Positions 23,499 to 34,681 of a stretch of DNA of 64,000 nucleotides are shown one piece after another. Made by a program: the position numbers and the translations under genes. Below the pieces are notes generated by a model that was not told the origin of the DNA, made no database searches, and worked only from the letters and a program-made list of their open reading frames with translations. Within the stretch, counting starts at the first letter, position 1; every line of letters begins with the position of its first letter. This DNA comes from Chrysopilus asiliformis (Eukaryota > Arthropoda > Insecta > Diptera > Rhagionidae): contig OZ035963.1 in the NCBI GenBank assembly GCA_964034945.1, forward strand, positions 48,439,032-48,503,031. The letters run 5' to 3'.

Positions 23499-23640
23499 AG
23501 TTGTGATCAACACGAAATTTTCCTCTGCAATATTTAGTTTTAAAAAAAATATGTAAAAAATAATATTTTTTTCAAATATCTCGAGAACCGTTGAAGATAC
23601 GTAAAACCGTTGAAGGGGAAAAATGCAGGAAATTTTATTT
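23499..23640 (-). mobile_element. 3' fragment of the 6.8 kb Helentron-like family
   Basis: Reads AGTTGTGATCAACAC, AAATTTTCCTCTGC and then AACCGTTGAAGATACG, the reverse complement of the 3' part of 6831-7444. Confidence 0.55.
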
Positions 23641-23739
23641 TCTTTGATTCCATATATGAAGAAAGTTTTCCAATTGTAATATAAATAATAATAATCAAAA
23701 TACTTACGTCATCTTTGCAAGACTTTTCGTTATTCTTAT

Positions 23740-24090
23740 GGACTTTTTAATGCCAGATTCGGATAGGGCAACCCGAAAAACCCCCCGGAATAAATTTTTT
23801 TCCGGGAAATTTGGGGAAAAAGATGATCACGTCAAAAACCATACCTTATCCTTACAGATTTCTTAATGCCAAAATCGGATTCAGCGACCCCAAAAACCCC
23901 CAAAATTGATATTTTCCTGAAAAATTTGAGGAATTTACAGGACCTGCCCTTATTCTTACCAGGACGCAGTAGAGAAAATATTCTATTCTCATCGAACTTA
24001 CGTCTGTGTGCAAAATTTGAAATCAAAAAAATTTGAAAATTGGATTGCAAGATTTGAATCTGACAAACAAACAGACAGACACGAATCTGT
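23740..24090. repeat. LINE/SINE-like repeat fragment
   Basis: Contains GATTCGGATAGGGCAACCC and GATTCAGCGACCCCAAAAAC blocks, and then TCTGACAAACAAACAGACAG. These resemble repeats near 33.1, 57.0 and 62.7 kb. Boundaries are uncertain. Confidence 0.4.
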
Positions 24091-25824
24091 TAGCTAAATA
24101 ACAGATTTTAAAATATCCAAAATTTCGTCTATACAAACATTTTAATTCTACTTGGGTGCACCACCCAGAATATCAGCCATGTAGTTAAAGTTATTATTAT
24201 ATTTAAGTTTTTTAAAACATCGAGAAAAAATGTATCGATGTATTCGAGCCGATGTTTTTTGATGTTTTTTGATTAATGTAAAATTTTATATGACCATTTT
24301 TTTTCTCTAAACAATTTTCAAGTCGAAAATTTCTTTCCTTAAAATTTATAAATGTTCTGCCACCAAAACTTAATAAAACCGCTTCACATTTGATAAAAAT
24401 TGCACACGAAATAGTGCTGAATTTCATTATATCGAATGTTAAAAGTTTTCGAAACATTTGTTCAATGATTGTTTTAATTTTCACATTTAATATGATGTGA
24501 TAAAAAAGCTCAATTGTCATAACACGTGTCATACAAGTGTATGATTCCATATATGAGGAAACTTTTCCAATTGTAATAGCAATAATAATAATTATTTCAA
24601 CATGAAAACGAATTCCTTGATATTTTTTTTAATGTCCTTTAAAACCTCATGCATTCAATCCCTTGTTAAGCAGTCGCCGCGCCACACTCTATCAACCCCT
24701 TCGTCATCTTTGCCAATGCAATGGCTTTCCGAAGCTAAATTTGAGCTGAAAATTGTTTGCTATTTTATTAAATGACTTACAACCTCAAAAATGATTATTA
24801 CTTGAGAAATTCATACACGCAAATGCGGCTCTTTTGCACCGAGTCCTGCCATTTTGAAATATATTATGTCGTTATTGTGTTCTACGTTAAAAATTCTACA
24901 TATTTTTAATGTATAAATTTCATGAATCTATATGATACTTGGTCATGAAATAATCTCATAAAGCATAGTAATAAGTCAATCGTTTCTTAAATAACTTTCA
25001 GTTTACATTAAAAATAACCAAACAGCCGATCGTATCTGAGGCGCTGTGGAGTGCAGCTTTCTATAAACCCCCATTTTTAACCCTTATTTGACGGTAACTT
25101 ATCGTACAAAATTTCACTGCAATAAATAAATCTTTTAAACAGCAATTAAAAATGAACCCGAACACAGTGAAAATTTCTATTTGTACGGTTGTTGTCGTTC
25201 GGAAAGACACGAAGAAAATAAAAACTTTTGTTAAAGTTAAGAAATCGATATTCAAAGAATATTAACGGATCAAACTATGTGTTGTACGAAAATTTCCATT
25301 GGAATGAGTTGAAACCCAGACTTTTTATGCAAATTTTCCAACCATTCGATTGCTATAAATTTTCATTGTTAGTCATTGTTCGGTCGTTTGAACAAGACTT
25401 CAGTTCGTTAGAAACGTTTTTCCAATACAAAGTCATCCTTGGGTTAAAATTAAATCTATATCGCTTCCTAGGGCAGCTAGCGAGTGAAACATAGTTGCTT
25501 AACCATCCCAAAACCCTCTCTTTTCGATAGTCGAAATCGTCTGTTTAACTTTCGGACAGTGTGATGAATTGAAAACCATGTATCCATCACCTGATTTACC
25601 CCTATCGCGATACTTCTATACAATAACACAGCGTTTCGAATCAACTCACAAAAACCTAAAATATTTTCTGTGTTTCACTTGTTAGGTAAAAAGATTTACC
25701 TGATTTATGTTTCGTCGCAGTGATGAACATTAGTTCGAGGACAGATTTTCCTTCGATGAATATGAAAAATAACCCAATTAACAAAATAGCGTATTGACGA
25801 AAAATTTTACAACATCTTTAACCC
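24091..25824. other. unannotated AT-rich stretch
   Basis: No gene or clear mobile element recognised. Short frames have no domain. Confidence 0.4.
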
Positions 25825-25825
25825 A

Positions 25826-26030
25826 TTAACACATTGACTGCCATGGCTATCATTTTTGATAGCCAGTGAAAGATGGCACTAAGTTTCATGAAGGGGCATT
25901 TATCATTTTTGATAGCCATGTCTATATACTACATGTATACATTCTACATACATACATACGTTTTACAGGTCTCGTGTATTAGCATTTCCTTTAAAAATTT
26001 GCAAAATTTATTCGGCAGTCAACGTGTTAA
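25826..26030. mobile_element. piggyBac-like MITE with TTAA duplication
   Basis: TTAA on each side encloses CACATTGACTGCC and GGCAGTCAACGTG. Inside, ATCATTTTTGATAGCCA occurs twice. TTAA target choice is the piggyBac signature. No transposase is present. Confidence 0.7.
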
Positions 26031-26519
26031 GGATTAAAGCAACGAATTTTGAATTTTTGGGAGAAAATTGGAGGTTCAAACTGTGCCTAGAAATAAAAAT
26101 CTGGAAAAAAAACAGATTTGTGAAAAATTACTGTTACATATAAGTAACGGTCCCGCTATTTACTACTTGGTGCTGTCGACACCATTAATATACTATTGAC
26201 GACTTAAACGACTTCTGCTGTTAATCCATTGTAACAAAAACCTCGCAAATGTTACAATTTACTCATGGTTTGTATTCCATGTACAAATGTAGATGCGAGC
26301 AACAGCGAAAAGATTGTTGATGAAACCTCAATTAAGGGTGCCTATCCCACTTCGGGATGAAGCGACACACAAAAGAAAAAACTATTGCTGCGAAAAATCT
26401 ATGATATATTTTCATTAGTAAGAAAAATTATTGGATCTCAGCTGTACTAGCGCAAGACCAGGGGAGGAGGGGGAGGGGGGTGGGTGGAGTGACTAACCAA
26501 GAATCGTGTTTGAATCCCA

Positions 26520-26791
26520 CACTCAGAAAAATGGAGGCTAACTCGACGACCTACATACGGCGTAATTGGCCTCGGGCAGGCGCGCGTTCGCCTGCATGCG
26601 GGCAAGTAAAACTGAGTTGACCTGTGGTCGGAGAAATTCTGAAATTAAGTCACCAGCAGGTGAAGTAGGGCATTGGGAGCTGCACGAGTTGACCTTAGAT
26701 AGGTTAACTCTGACCGCTAGCTGGCTTACAGAAACCTCTGTAAGGTCAGAGTTAACCTGACAAAAAGTTGACCTGAACATTTTTCTGAGTG
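26520..26791 (-). mobile_element. CACTCAG MITE, copy 2
   Basis: Reverse complement of 12967-13238 with only a few substitutions over the same 272 bp. Flanked by CA on both sides. Confidence 0.8.
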
Positions 26792-26817
26792 CAGCTTGGT
26801 GCTTTTTTCTCTCATTT

Positions 26818-26965
26818 TTACTTTCCTCTGCTATAAAGGTAAACCCTCGGGAACGGGTGCAGATAGAAACTTTCTGATCAGTACGAAATCCTTTTCAGAC
26901 AAAATTATGAAGATGGCCGTCTATCGGTCTCGAGTTATTTAAGATACGTGATATTTTGGCCTTGA
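26818..26965 (+). mobile_element. 5' fragment of the 6.8 kb Helentron-like family
   Basis: TACTTTCCTCTGCTATAAAG, then GCAGATAGAAACTTTCTGATC and TTATTTAAGATACGTG match the 5' part of 6831-7444. The microsatellite is almost gone. Confidence 0.5.
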
Positions 26966-27139
26966 TTTTCTTAAATTTTAGTTTTTTATCAAAAACCTCC
27001 TAGGATTTTCGAATCCCCTCCCCCCATTCCTCGCACGTTTCATTTGTTTTCCGATGTTTTGTATGGATTTAAATCTTTCATCAATCTACCATATACCTCT
27101 CCCACAACCCCTTAAATGAATGCACATTTATATAAGAAC

Positions 27140-27477
27140 ACTAGCTTGCATACCCGTCGTTGCGGGTTATGTTTTTTAATTTTTTTTTTTGATGGTCTAC
27201 CTTAGAGCTAAACTTCAGGCCAATCGGTTCAGTAGTTTCCCCGCGAAAGAGTAACATAGCGCAAAAATTAAGTTTCGAAATCACTTTACCCCCTCCCCTT
27301 ACTCCCCCCACCCCTCGCGCTACTTTTCCATATGCCTATGTTAGAACCAGAACTCCAACAGATACTCATGCCAAATTTCAAGTCAATCGGTTCAGCCGTT
27401 TTTACGTGAAAGAGGAACAGACAGACACCAACTCATTTTTATATATTAGTATGATATGATGATATGATATGATGATA
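27140..27477 (+). mobile_element. SINE or LINE-tail repeat, copy 1
   Basis: Head ACTAGCTTGCATACCCGTCG, then two CAATCGGTTCAG blocks, and TATATTAGTATGATATGATG as a short tandem tail. A one-sided tail without inverted repeats fits a retroposon. Inverted relatives lie at 55.8 and 56.6 kb. No reading frame of a LINE is left. Confidence 0.55.
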
Positions 27478-29350
27478 ACACAGAATTCAATTCAGTTTCA
27501 AAAATCTACATCTCATTCGCGAATGTTAATCACTTCAGTTTTACCAATAAGTGCTACTTGGGATAGACATTAAAATGTTTTGATGATGGCAAATACAATC
27601 GAAATACCAAAGGATTGACGGCCATAAAAAATCAAATATTTCACCTTCATTGCGGTTAGGAAAGGCTCATTGTTGGCAAAGAATATCACCTACTTTTTTT
27701 TATTAACCTTTGATTGCCATAATCCGCGTTATACAACCCCAAACTCTGTATTGATTTTCAAAATGTCCATTGCTGAAAATGGTTTTTCATGACAATCAGT
27801 AACAACTCTATTGCATAAATATAATTGTGCAGAGCATGTGTCACACCGCAATTTCGATGTTGGAGGCATTTCCCGTTCCCCAAAAAAAAAAAAGGATTCC
27901 AGGTGAAATTTAAACATAACACCCCGAAAGTCCACAGCACATATTTCTTATGTATGTTGGTTTTTCGGTACGTCTGTCTCCTAAAACAACACGACATCAT
28001 GTTTTTTTTTTTTACTTTTTTCCAAAGGAAAGAAGTTGGCCTCGTGTCTAGAGTGCTAACTAATAAACGATTGCTGCTGAATTAAGTAAACTGGTAATTT
28101 CTTTTTCGACATCATTTTTCGGGAATTTCCTTTCTTCCCTTTTATAATAAAATGAACGATTTCCATTTTTCTTTCATTCTCCAAAAAGTCACAAGTATTT
28201 TCTTCACAAGTTTTCTGCATAAAAAATACAACTTGAGAATAACTTAACACTTTACCCCATTTTCATGTCAGCCCCATCATATTCCAGCGACCGGAGTGAG
28301 AGTTTCGAAAGAAAAAAAAACTATTTCAGGCCAAGGTGTTGTCATCAAAGTAGAAGTGGCTAATTCACAAGGGGGTTGATTTAATAACATGATTTTTTCT
28401 GCCATTGTTTTCTTTCTCTTTCATCATAAGAATAAATTGAATTAATGAATTCCTTAAATAGATTTCCCACTTTTCACAAAATCCGACAATCAAAATAGCG
28501 ACGCAGAATTTATTATAAATAACTTTTTTTTTCCTTATATCCTCAATGGGGTAAATAGCTGTTTTTGTTGGTATATAGAAGGAATTTTGATCATTATCTT
28601 AATTTTTTCGTTTACTATGATTCGTTTTGGTATTTCGTTACACACCATGGGTTGTAAATGATCGCACGAACATTGAGATTTTTTTTTTCAGTGAGATTGA
28701 AGTCCCAATTTGTAAAATTGCAAACACTATAAGCTATATCAAAATAAGTAATTATAGTTTTTTACACCTTATTAAATTGTAAGTTTACTTCACGACACCA
28801 AAATATTTACATAATATTAATTACGATTAGTGGATAGCATATTCAGGAAATCAATCTGGAAACCTCGAATCAGAAAATGTTGAAAACCCTTGTAGAAATA
28901 ATTTAAAATGCTTCACAATATTTCTAAAATGAGGAAAAATTGAAGAAATTGTTATTGAGAATAGTCAAATTTACTTGTAAGGCCACGAAAGAAAGGCTAG
29001 TAAATCGGAAGGAAAGTAAATCGTCATTTTTACAATACAATTGGTAAAATTACTTAAAATCCCATTTCTCGAATTCGACATTTTTTAATAATTTTTCTAT
29101 TAAATTTCAATCCTCAACTGATTAACTACATTTTAATCAAACTTGTATTATCTTTCAATACTTTTTTAGAGGTTGATAGATTGTAATAATAAAAGTATTA
29201 CATTTAATGCAAACCCCATTAAATGGGTATATTTTTAATGCTTTTTGTATTAACTTTTAATCCCAGTTCTGAAATTCGATATGTTTTAATAAAATTTGTA
29301 TTATTTTTCAATTTTTTTAAAATGTTTTCTTGCGTTATAATTTGAGTATA
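27478..29350. other. unannotated AT-rich stretch
   Basis: No gene recognised; small frames on opposite strands near 27.8-28.2 kb overlap and lack domains. Around 29.05-29.33 kb there are dispersed TTTTAAT/ATTAAA repeats. Confidence 0.4.
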
Positions 29351-30630
29351 TTACCCCTGAGTCCCAATGAACGCTACACGAACGCAATTAAAACGCACAA
29401 ACTGTCACTTACAAGTTTGTTCCATAGAAATCATTTGAAGTGAGCACAGCATAGATATACTAGATCGCTCGATTTGCTGTCTCAAATGGTCCCATTTCAA
29501 TACAGTTCAGTGAATCAAAACGAGTCAAGTAAGAGCAAGATAACCGTATGAAAATAAATATAGTCCTCTCGTTTAAACCGTGAGCTGTCAAAGGAAAATA
29601 GACTTTCGGAATGGTGTTGGCGCCTAAAGTTATTTGTTTGCGCCTAAAGTTAGTCTCAAACTTGTGAAATTTGAATTTCGCGGCAAACGAAATTTGAATT
29701 TCGCGACCTTATACAGTTCAGTGGATGCGTTCAAGTACGATAAAGAGGGAAATACTTTTGGGACCATTTTTCAGCAGAGCTTTGTATGGTGACAGTTGTT
29801 CTATGTTATATAGTTCTGTGGAGCACAGTGAACACAGAGAACGCACCTACAACGCAAATTTTGCAAACATCTAACTTTGTCGCTGCAATAGCAAAAGTGA
29901 GGTTGGAGAAATGTCATTCGAGGGGCCAAAATGGGTTGAGCTTCTCCCACAATTGGCGCGGTACGGCAGCGGCATAGTGACAGCCGCAGTCTTTGTCTAA
30001 ACCGGAATAACGCGGTACGGCTGCGGTGCGGTGACAGCTCAATTTGTGTTTTCATAACCTACAAATCGCAGTGAATTTGAAGATTATTAATTTTTCGGTT
30101 TCATTTTCTGTTTCAAATACGTTTTCAAAGTCCACTTGATAAAAATATTTGCTACAACACTCAGAATATTTAAACAAGTGTTTGGAGATGGCAGACATAA
30201 TATACCGAGCTTCCCGAATTCATATTAAAGTACCATAATTCACCACTTGTCACATCTCTGTTATGTCACCGCTTCCAACCGCGTCTGAAAGTAGAAACTA
30301 CACCTACTCTTCGCGGTGCCGCGCGGCTACCGCGTTTGATCACCGCGCAATTATAGACCAACTCATATTAACCTATAGTTTCTACTACCATCTGTCATCG
30401 CGTCGCGCCGCGCCGTTTTGCGCGTTATTGCGGGACAAGCTTTAGTGCAAATAACAAAGATAAAGACCAGCAAAGCAAAATATCGCTTCAAAATTATCCA
30501 TTTTTGTAATTTTGCCAACTTTATACCACGACGAGATGCCATTGGACTCTGCCGTTGAAATGTTGTGCTGTGTGACAGTTCACAGCGTTGAAGATGCGTT
30601 CGCGTTGCGTTCATTGGGCTCCAGGGGTAA
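29351..30630. mobile_element. composite GGAGCCCAATGAACGC foldback carrying other elements
   Basis: Outer inverted ends TTACCCCTG(A)GTCCCAATG and CATTGGGCTCCAGGGGTAA. The flanking modules ACTTACAAGTTTGTTCCATA and GACTCTGCCGTTGAAATGTT match the 23.0 kb copy. The inside holds an internal hAT fragment (29618-29822) and a GC-rich inverted pair (GGTACGGCTGCGG near 30.0 kb, mirrored near 30.4 kb). It is a chimera, without coding capacity. Confidence 0.55.
29618..29822 (-). mobile_element. internal fragment of the CAGTGGCGGC hAT MITE
   Basis: Reverse complement of about 10673-10892, including GCGAAATTCAAATTTCGT and AACTATATAACATAGAACAA. Neither terminal repeat is present, so this piece did not arrive by simple hAT insertion. 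Confidence 0.7.
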
Positions 30631-32291
30631 GGCGAAAGGGAAGTGCTAAAAACGGAGGTCTTAAAAGAGTATTGTTTTTTTTTAATAAAGATTAAAATTT
30701 AGCCCAAAAATTTTTACCGTGGAGAAAAACTTATTATTGGCATTGACAAATTATTGTAATGGTCAATTATGATTGATTTTGTTAGTTACAGCTGTTTATG
30801 TTTTATTGCTTATAGACGAATCGTCTAATACTCACAATTTTAGAAAATTGCTGCTGTTTTAGAAAATTGAAAACTTATGGTGCGATTGGCCACACTCTAG
30901 TTTGTAAGTTCACTGCTAGTTAGGGGTGTTGTGAGTACCTAAAGTTTCCGGGGATGAAAAACCGTTTGCACTAGATCCAATCTTCGGTAAAATTCGTTAA
31001 GATCCTGTACAAGCAACGCGCAAATCCTTTTTCATTTTTTTCCATGGTAAAATTATCGCCAGGGTTTTTTAGGGTCACTAATCACGAATCTAATGCCTGT
31101 AAAAATGTTGAAATTGTCAAAAAAGAGTGTTACCTTATATTTTGATGACATTATATTTGTTCTCTCAAAAACAACACCGATACTCGCTTGCTTTCACGAA
31201 GCGCTTAGACATATTCAGACATAAGCAATTCAAATGACAATTTAAAAAAAAAAACAATTCGTTCCCGACATATGTATATTTACAATTTCAATCACTCGAA
31301 GCTATTTTCAACTTTTTTTTTTCGATTTTACGTTAATGATATGAGTTCTCATTTGAAATTCGTATACCAATCCCTGGCAACCGCCAGTATGCATTGAAAA
31401 TGAAATGTATAAAAGTTTAATCAAAAAAATATGAATATAAAACCAACCAGAATCCAACACAGTAATATCCCTGTGCAATCTTAAATCCACCTGCAACCCT
31501 TCCCCGATCACAGGAAAATATATAGCAAACAAAACAGAAATTATGAGATATCATGTAGGAAATATAAATTAAAATTTCTATATGTTATGATATGGTATAT
31601 GATATCCTTTTCAGTACACAAAACACATTAACAAAATGTACATATGTCCTCCGCATTTGAATCTCCTCAATTCCAAATGTAAATGCCAAGGATGAAACTT
31701 TCATTTTTTCTGGTTAATCTGACAAAACCACAAAATCAAAAGTTAAAGAGAACTTCTCTCGAAATTCTTTTGCACATCTTAACCGATATATGAAAAATAA
31801 CATCAACACATTACAAAACATATACGCGGCTTTTTGTAATATCACATAATAAACCGACTATAAAAAGGATTGAGGCTAGAAAGGGCTAAACCTGCATCAT
31901 ATTCAACAGATTTACAGATTTTTGATTAAGTACATGGTGAACAAATTTGAAATTCTACTAAAAGTGAACAATAATACACAAGAAATAAAGTTTAAATCGC
32001 GCATACGGAGTTGAAAACCGTGCGACAACAGCATTTGATAATAAATTAGATAAATTTCAAAACTAACTGAATAACTTTCTTCATTGCTACCCGCAGAAAT
32101 ATTGCATATATGTAGATCTGAAGATTTTTCTATACGGCAAAAATGCTTTCTTTTCATGTAGGGTTCATTCAGGAAACGTTTGAAAATCTATTATTATATT
32201 TTAATTATTTTCTTTGTGTTTTAATCAGCAAAAAAATTTATGGCGGATAAAAAATAAGCTTAATATCGTCCAGAAACGGCTTAATATCGTA
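30631..32291. other. unannotated stretch
   Basis: No gene recognised. Around 31.06-31.10 kb, GGGTCACTAATCACGAATCT resembles the LINE/SINE-like family seen at 57.0 kb. Confidence 0.4.
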
Positions 32292-32552
32292 CACTCAGAA
32301 AAATGTCCAGGTCAACTTTTTGTCAGGTTAACTCTGACCTTACAGAGGTGTCTGTAAGCCAGCTAGCGGTCAGAGTTAACCTATCTAAGGTCAACTCGTG
32401 CAGCTCCCAATGCCCTACTTCACCTGCTGGTGGCTTAATTTCAGAATTTCTCCGACCACAGGTCAACTCAGTTTTACTTGCCCACATGCAGGCGAACGCG
32501 CGCCAATTACGCCGTATGTAGGTCGTCGAGTTAGCCTCCATTTTTCTGAGTG
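32292..32552 (+). mobile_element. CACTCAG MITE, copy 3
   Basis: Same family as 12967-13238, flanked by TA on both sides. It lacks an 11-bp piece (around CTGCTCGAGG) near its right end. Confidence 0.8.
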
Positions 32553-32593
32553 TATAAACCACGGAAATATTAAAGTTGCTTTTTGGTGCTTAA

Positions 32594-32760
32594 GGGCTGT
32601 CCATAAAAAACGTCACACTCTTGTGAGAAGTGGTGAGGAGAGGGGATTTCCGATAGAATAACGGTACTAAACTCTGTACACAAAATCCCGAAAAAAGCGA
32701 GATGGGTGGTGGTCCAAAAAGGGGTGTGGGGTCGAAAAATTTTAAAAATGCAAAAGAAAT
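32594..32760. mobile_element. GGGGCTGT family, decayed copy
   Basis: GGGCTGTCCATAAAAAACGT follows TAA and matches the left end of the 38.2 kb MITE. GTACACAAAATCCC and GGGGTCGAAAA correspond to its interior. The right terminal repeat is not found. Confidence 0.45.
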
Positions 32761-32980
32761 TTAGTCTTCCTTCTTTCACAAACAGGTTTTTATTTTGCAA
32801 ACACTGTAAAGCACCGAATATTACAAAAAAAATCATTTTGCAAAAATAGCAGGCAACAAATCCTACACTGAGAGAAAAGATAGTAAATCAAACTATTTTA
32901 TAATGGGGAATAGTGACTATTACTAAAATAGTTAATTTTAATTACAAAAATAGTCAAAATCGACCATTTTTATAAGAAAC

Positions 32981-33350
32981 TAGCAGACCCCACGTTGCCA
33001 GCTTAAAGTTTTTTGTATAAATTTTAGAATGCCAAAAAACCATAAATAACTTAAAAACTTTTGGGAAAAAACTTTATCCTTACAGGACCTTCTGTTTCGC
33101 ATTTTGAAAATCTAATATCGGATTCGTGATCAGCGACCGCAAAAACCCCCTTATGACGATTTTTGCGGGGAAAAACGGGAAAAAGGATATTTGCGTTATC
33201 CTCACAGGACCTTCCGTTTCGAATTTTGGAAATCTAACATAGCTAAAAACCTGCTCCTGACAACGCAGATCATTTTGCTAAAAACAGCGTAAAAATTGGT
33301 CAGGTAGTTTTTGAGTTTTGTAATCTCAAACCAACCAACAAACTTCCATG
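32981..33350. repeat. LINE/SINE-like repeat fragment
   Basis: Head AACTAGCAGACCCCACGTTG, then TCCTTACAGGACCTTC and GATTCGTGATCAGCGACC blocks. These are shared with fragments at 5.1, 23.8 and 57.0 kb. Confidence 0.45.
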
Positions 33351-33494
33351 ATTAAGATTTAACTCCTTAGTAGTAGAATTTACTATTTTGTATTTAAATT
33401 GACTGTTTTTTCTAATCATATTAGCTATTTTGTAATGAAAATTAACTATTTTAGTTATAGTCCCGATATCCCATTATAAAGTAGTTATATTTAC

Positions 33495-34084
33495 CAGTGT
33501 TCAAAACGCTCCCATTTGTAGTCTTTCGTTCTGCTCCTAAGGAGGGATTGAAATCAATGGAAAATAAAAATCACTCTCTAAAGAACGAAATTCGGCATTT
33601 CAGTAAAACGCTCCCAAGAACGAGAACGAAATTATTGTTTGTACGTTCTTGCTCTTAGGATTTTTATATTTGCATTTTGTTTTTACGTTCTTTGAGAACA
33701 GAACGTTAATGCTGAGAGCGAAATATCGTTCTCTCACTAGTAAAATACATACTTATATGTGTGTGTGCATCATACCAAAAAGCCATCGCTCGAGGCTTTC
33801 ATTCATTTTTATGCGAGACCCACAAACCGCTTTGAACAAGGAGCGAAAACTTAAATAGAAACCATTTCGTTCTTAACTTGGGAGCGAGAACGAAAAATGT
33901 GCATCGATCGTTCCGACTCCTACGAATAGTACCGCGGAGCTCAAAATTTCTCTCTTTAGAGAACAATTGAGCTTGCACATCATTTTCGTTCTTGAGAACA
34001 GGAGTCGGAAGCCGCAGCAAACGTTGGGAGCGAAATTTTTAAGAGCGAAAAGAACGAAACAACAAAATAAAGTTTTGAACACTG
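33495..34084. mobile_element. hAT MITE, CAGTGTTCAAAAC family
   Basis: Inverted ends CAGTGTTCAAAAC and GTTTTGAACACTG with an exact 8-bp duplication ATATTTAC (33487-33494 and 34085-34092). The interior is full of GAACGAAA/TTTCGTTC motifs in both orientations. No transposase. Confidence 0.85.
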
Positions 34085-34681
34085 ATATTTACTATATTTT
34101 TCTATGCGTGTAGATTTGCTGAACCCACTATAACGCAATGTGATCCATCAATGTAATTTTTATGCCATGGGAACTCACATTCAGAAAGAGGTTTGTTTAA
34201 AATTAGTCCCTATCCTCCCAATCCAAGTTCCTTTAGCGGAGCAGAAAATAGCAGGAAAAGGGGTTGAAGAAGGTAGGAAGTGGGTTAGGGCACTATTTCT
34301 AATGACAGAAACTCGTCGGAAAGGTTTTTTATTAAATTCAAAAACTAATATACAAATTAATGGGTAAAAAGTTGACGGATTTACAAACTAACAGGTGAGG
34401 GGTTGCATTGAGGAGGTAACGAGAGAAGATCGATATGAACTATCCTATCCTTTACCCTGAAATTTCAGAGGATTTTATAGAAATGGTTCTATTATCACTT
34501 TTAGTGTATCTGCCACCGAACAACATACGTACTTCTAATGGCACAGACGCCAAAAATGCTAGTCGGGGGTGGAGACGTTTTCCCGTCGCGCTAGAAACAT
34601 CAAAACAGATAAACAAAAGAAAAATTAAAAATTGTAATTTTGGCTTTAGTAAAATCAAATACCCCCGTCATAAACAAATTA

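Larger units (their letters stand above)
32864..34112. mobile_element. inverted-repeat element containing a hAT MITE
   Basis: Left TACACTGAGAGAAAAGATAG...TTTATAATGGG is mirrored on the right by CCCATTATAAAGTAG...TCTATGCGTGTA. The space between holds a LINE/SINE-like fragment (32981-33350) and, in the right arm, the hAT MITE at 33495-34084. Confidence 0.55.
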
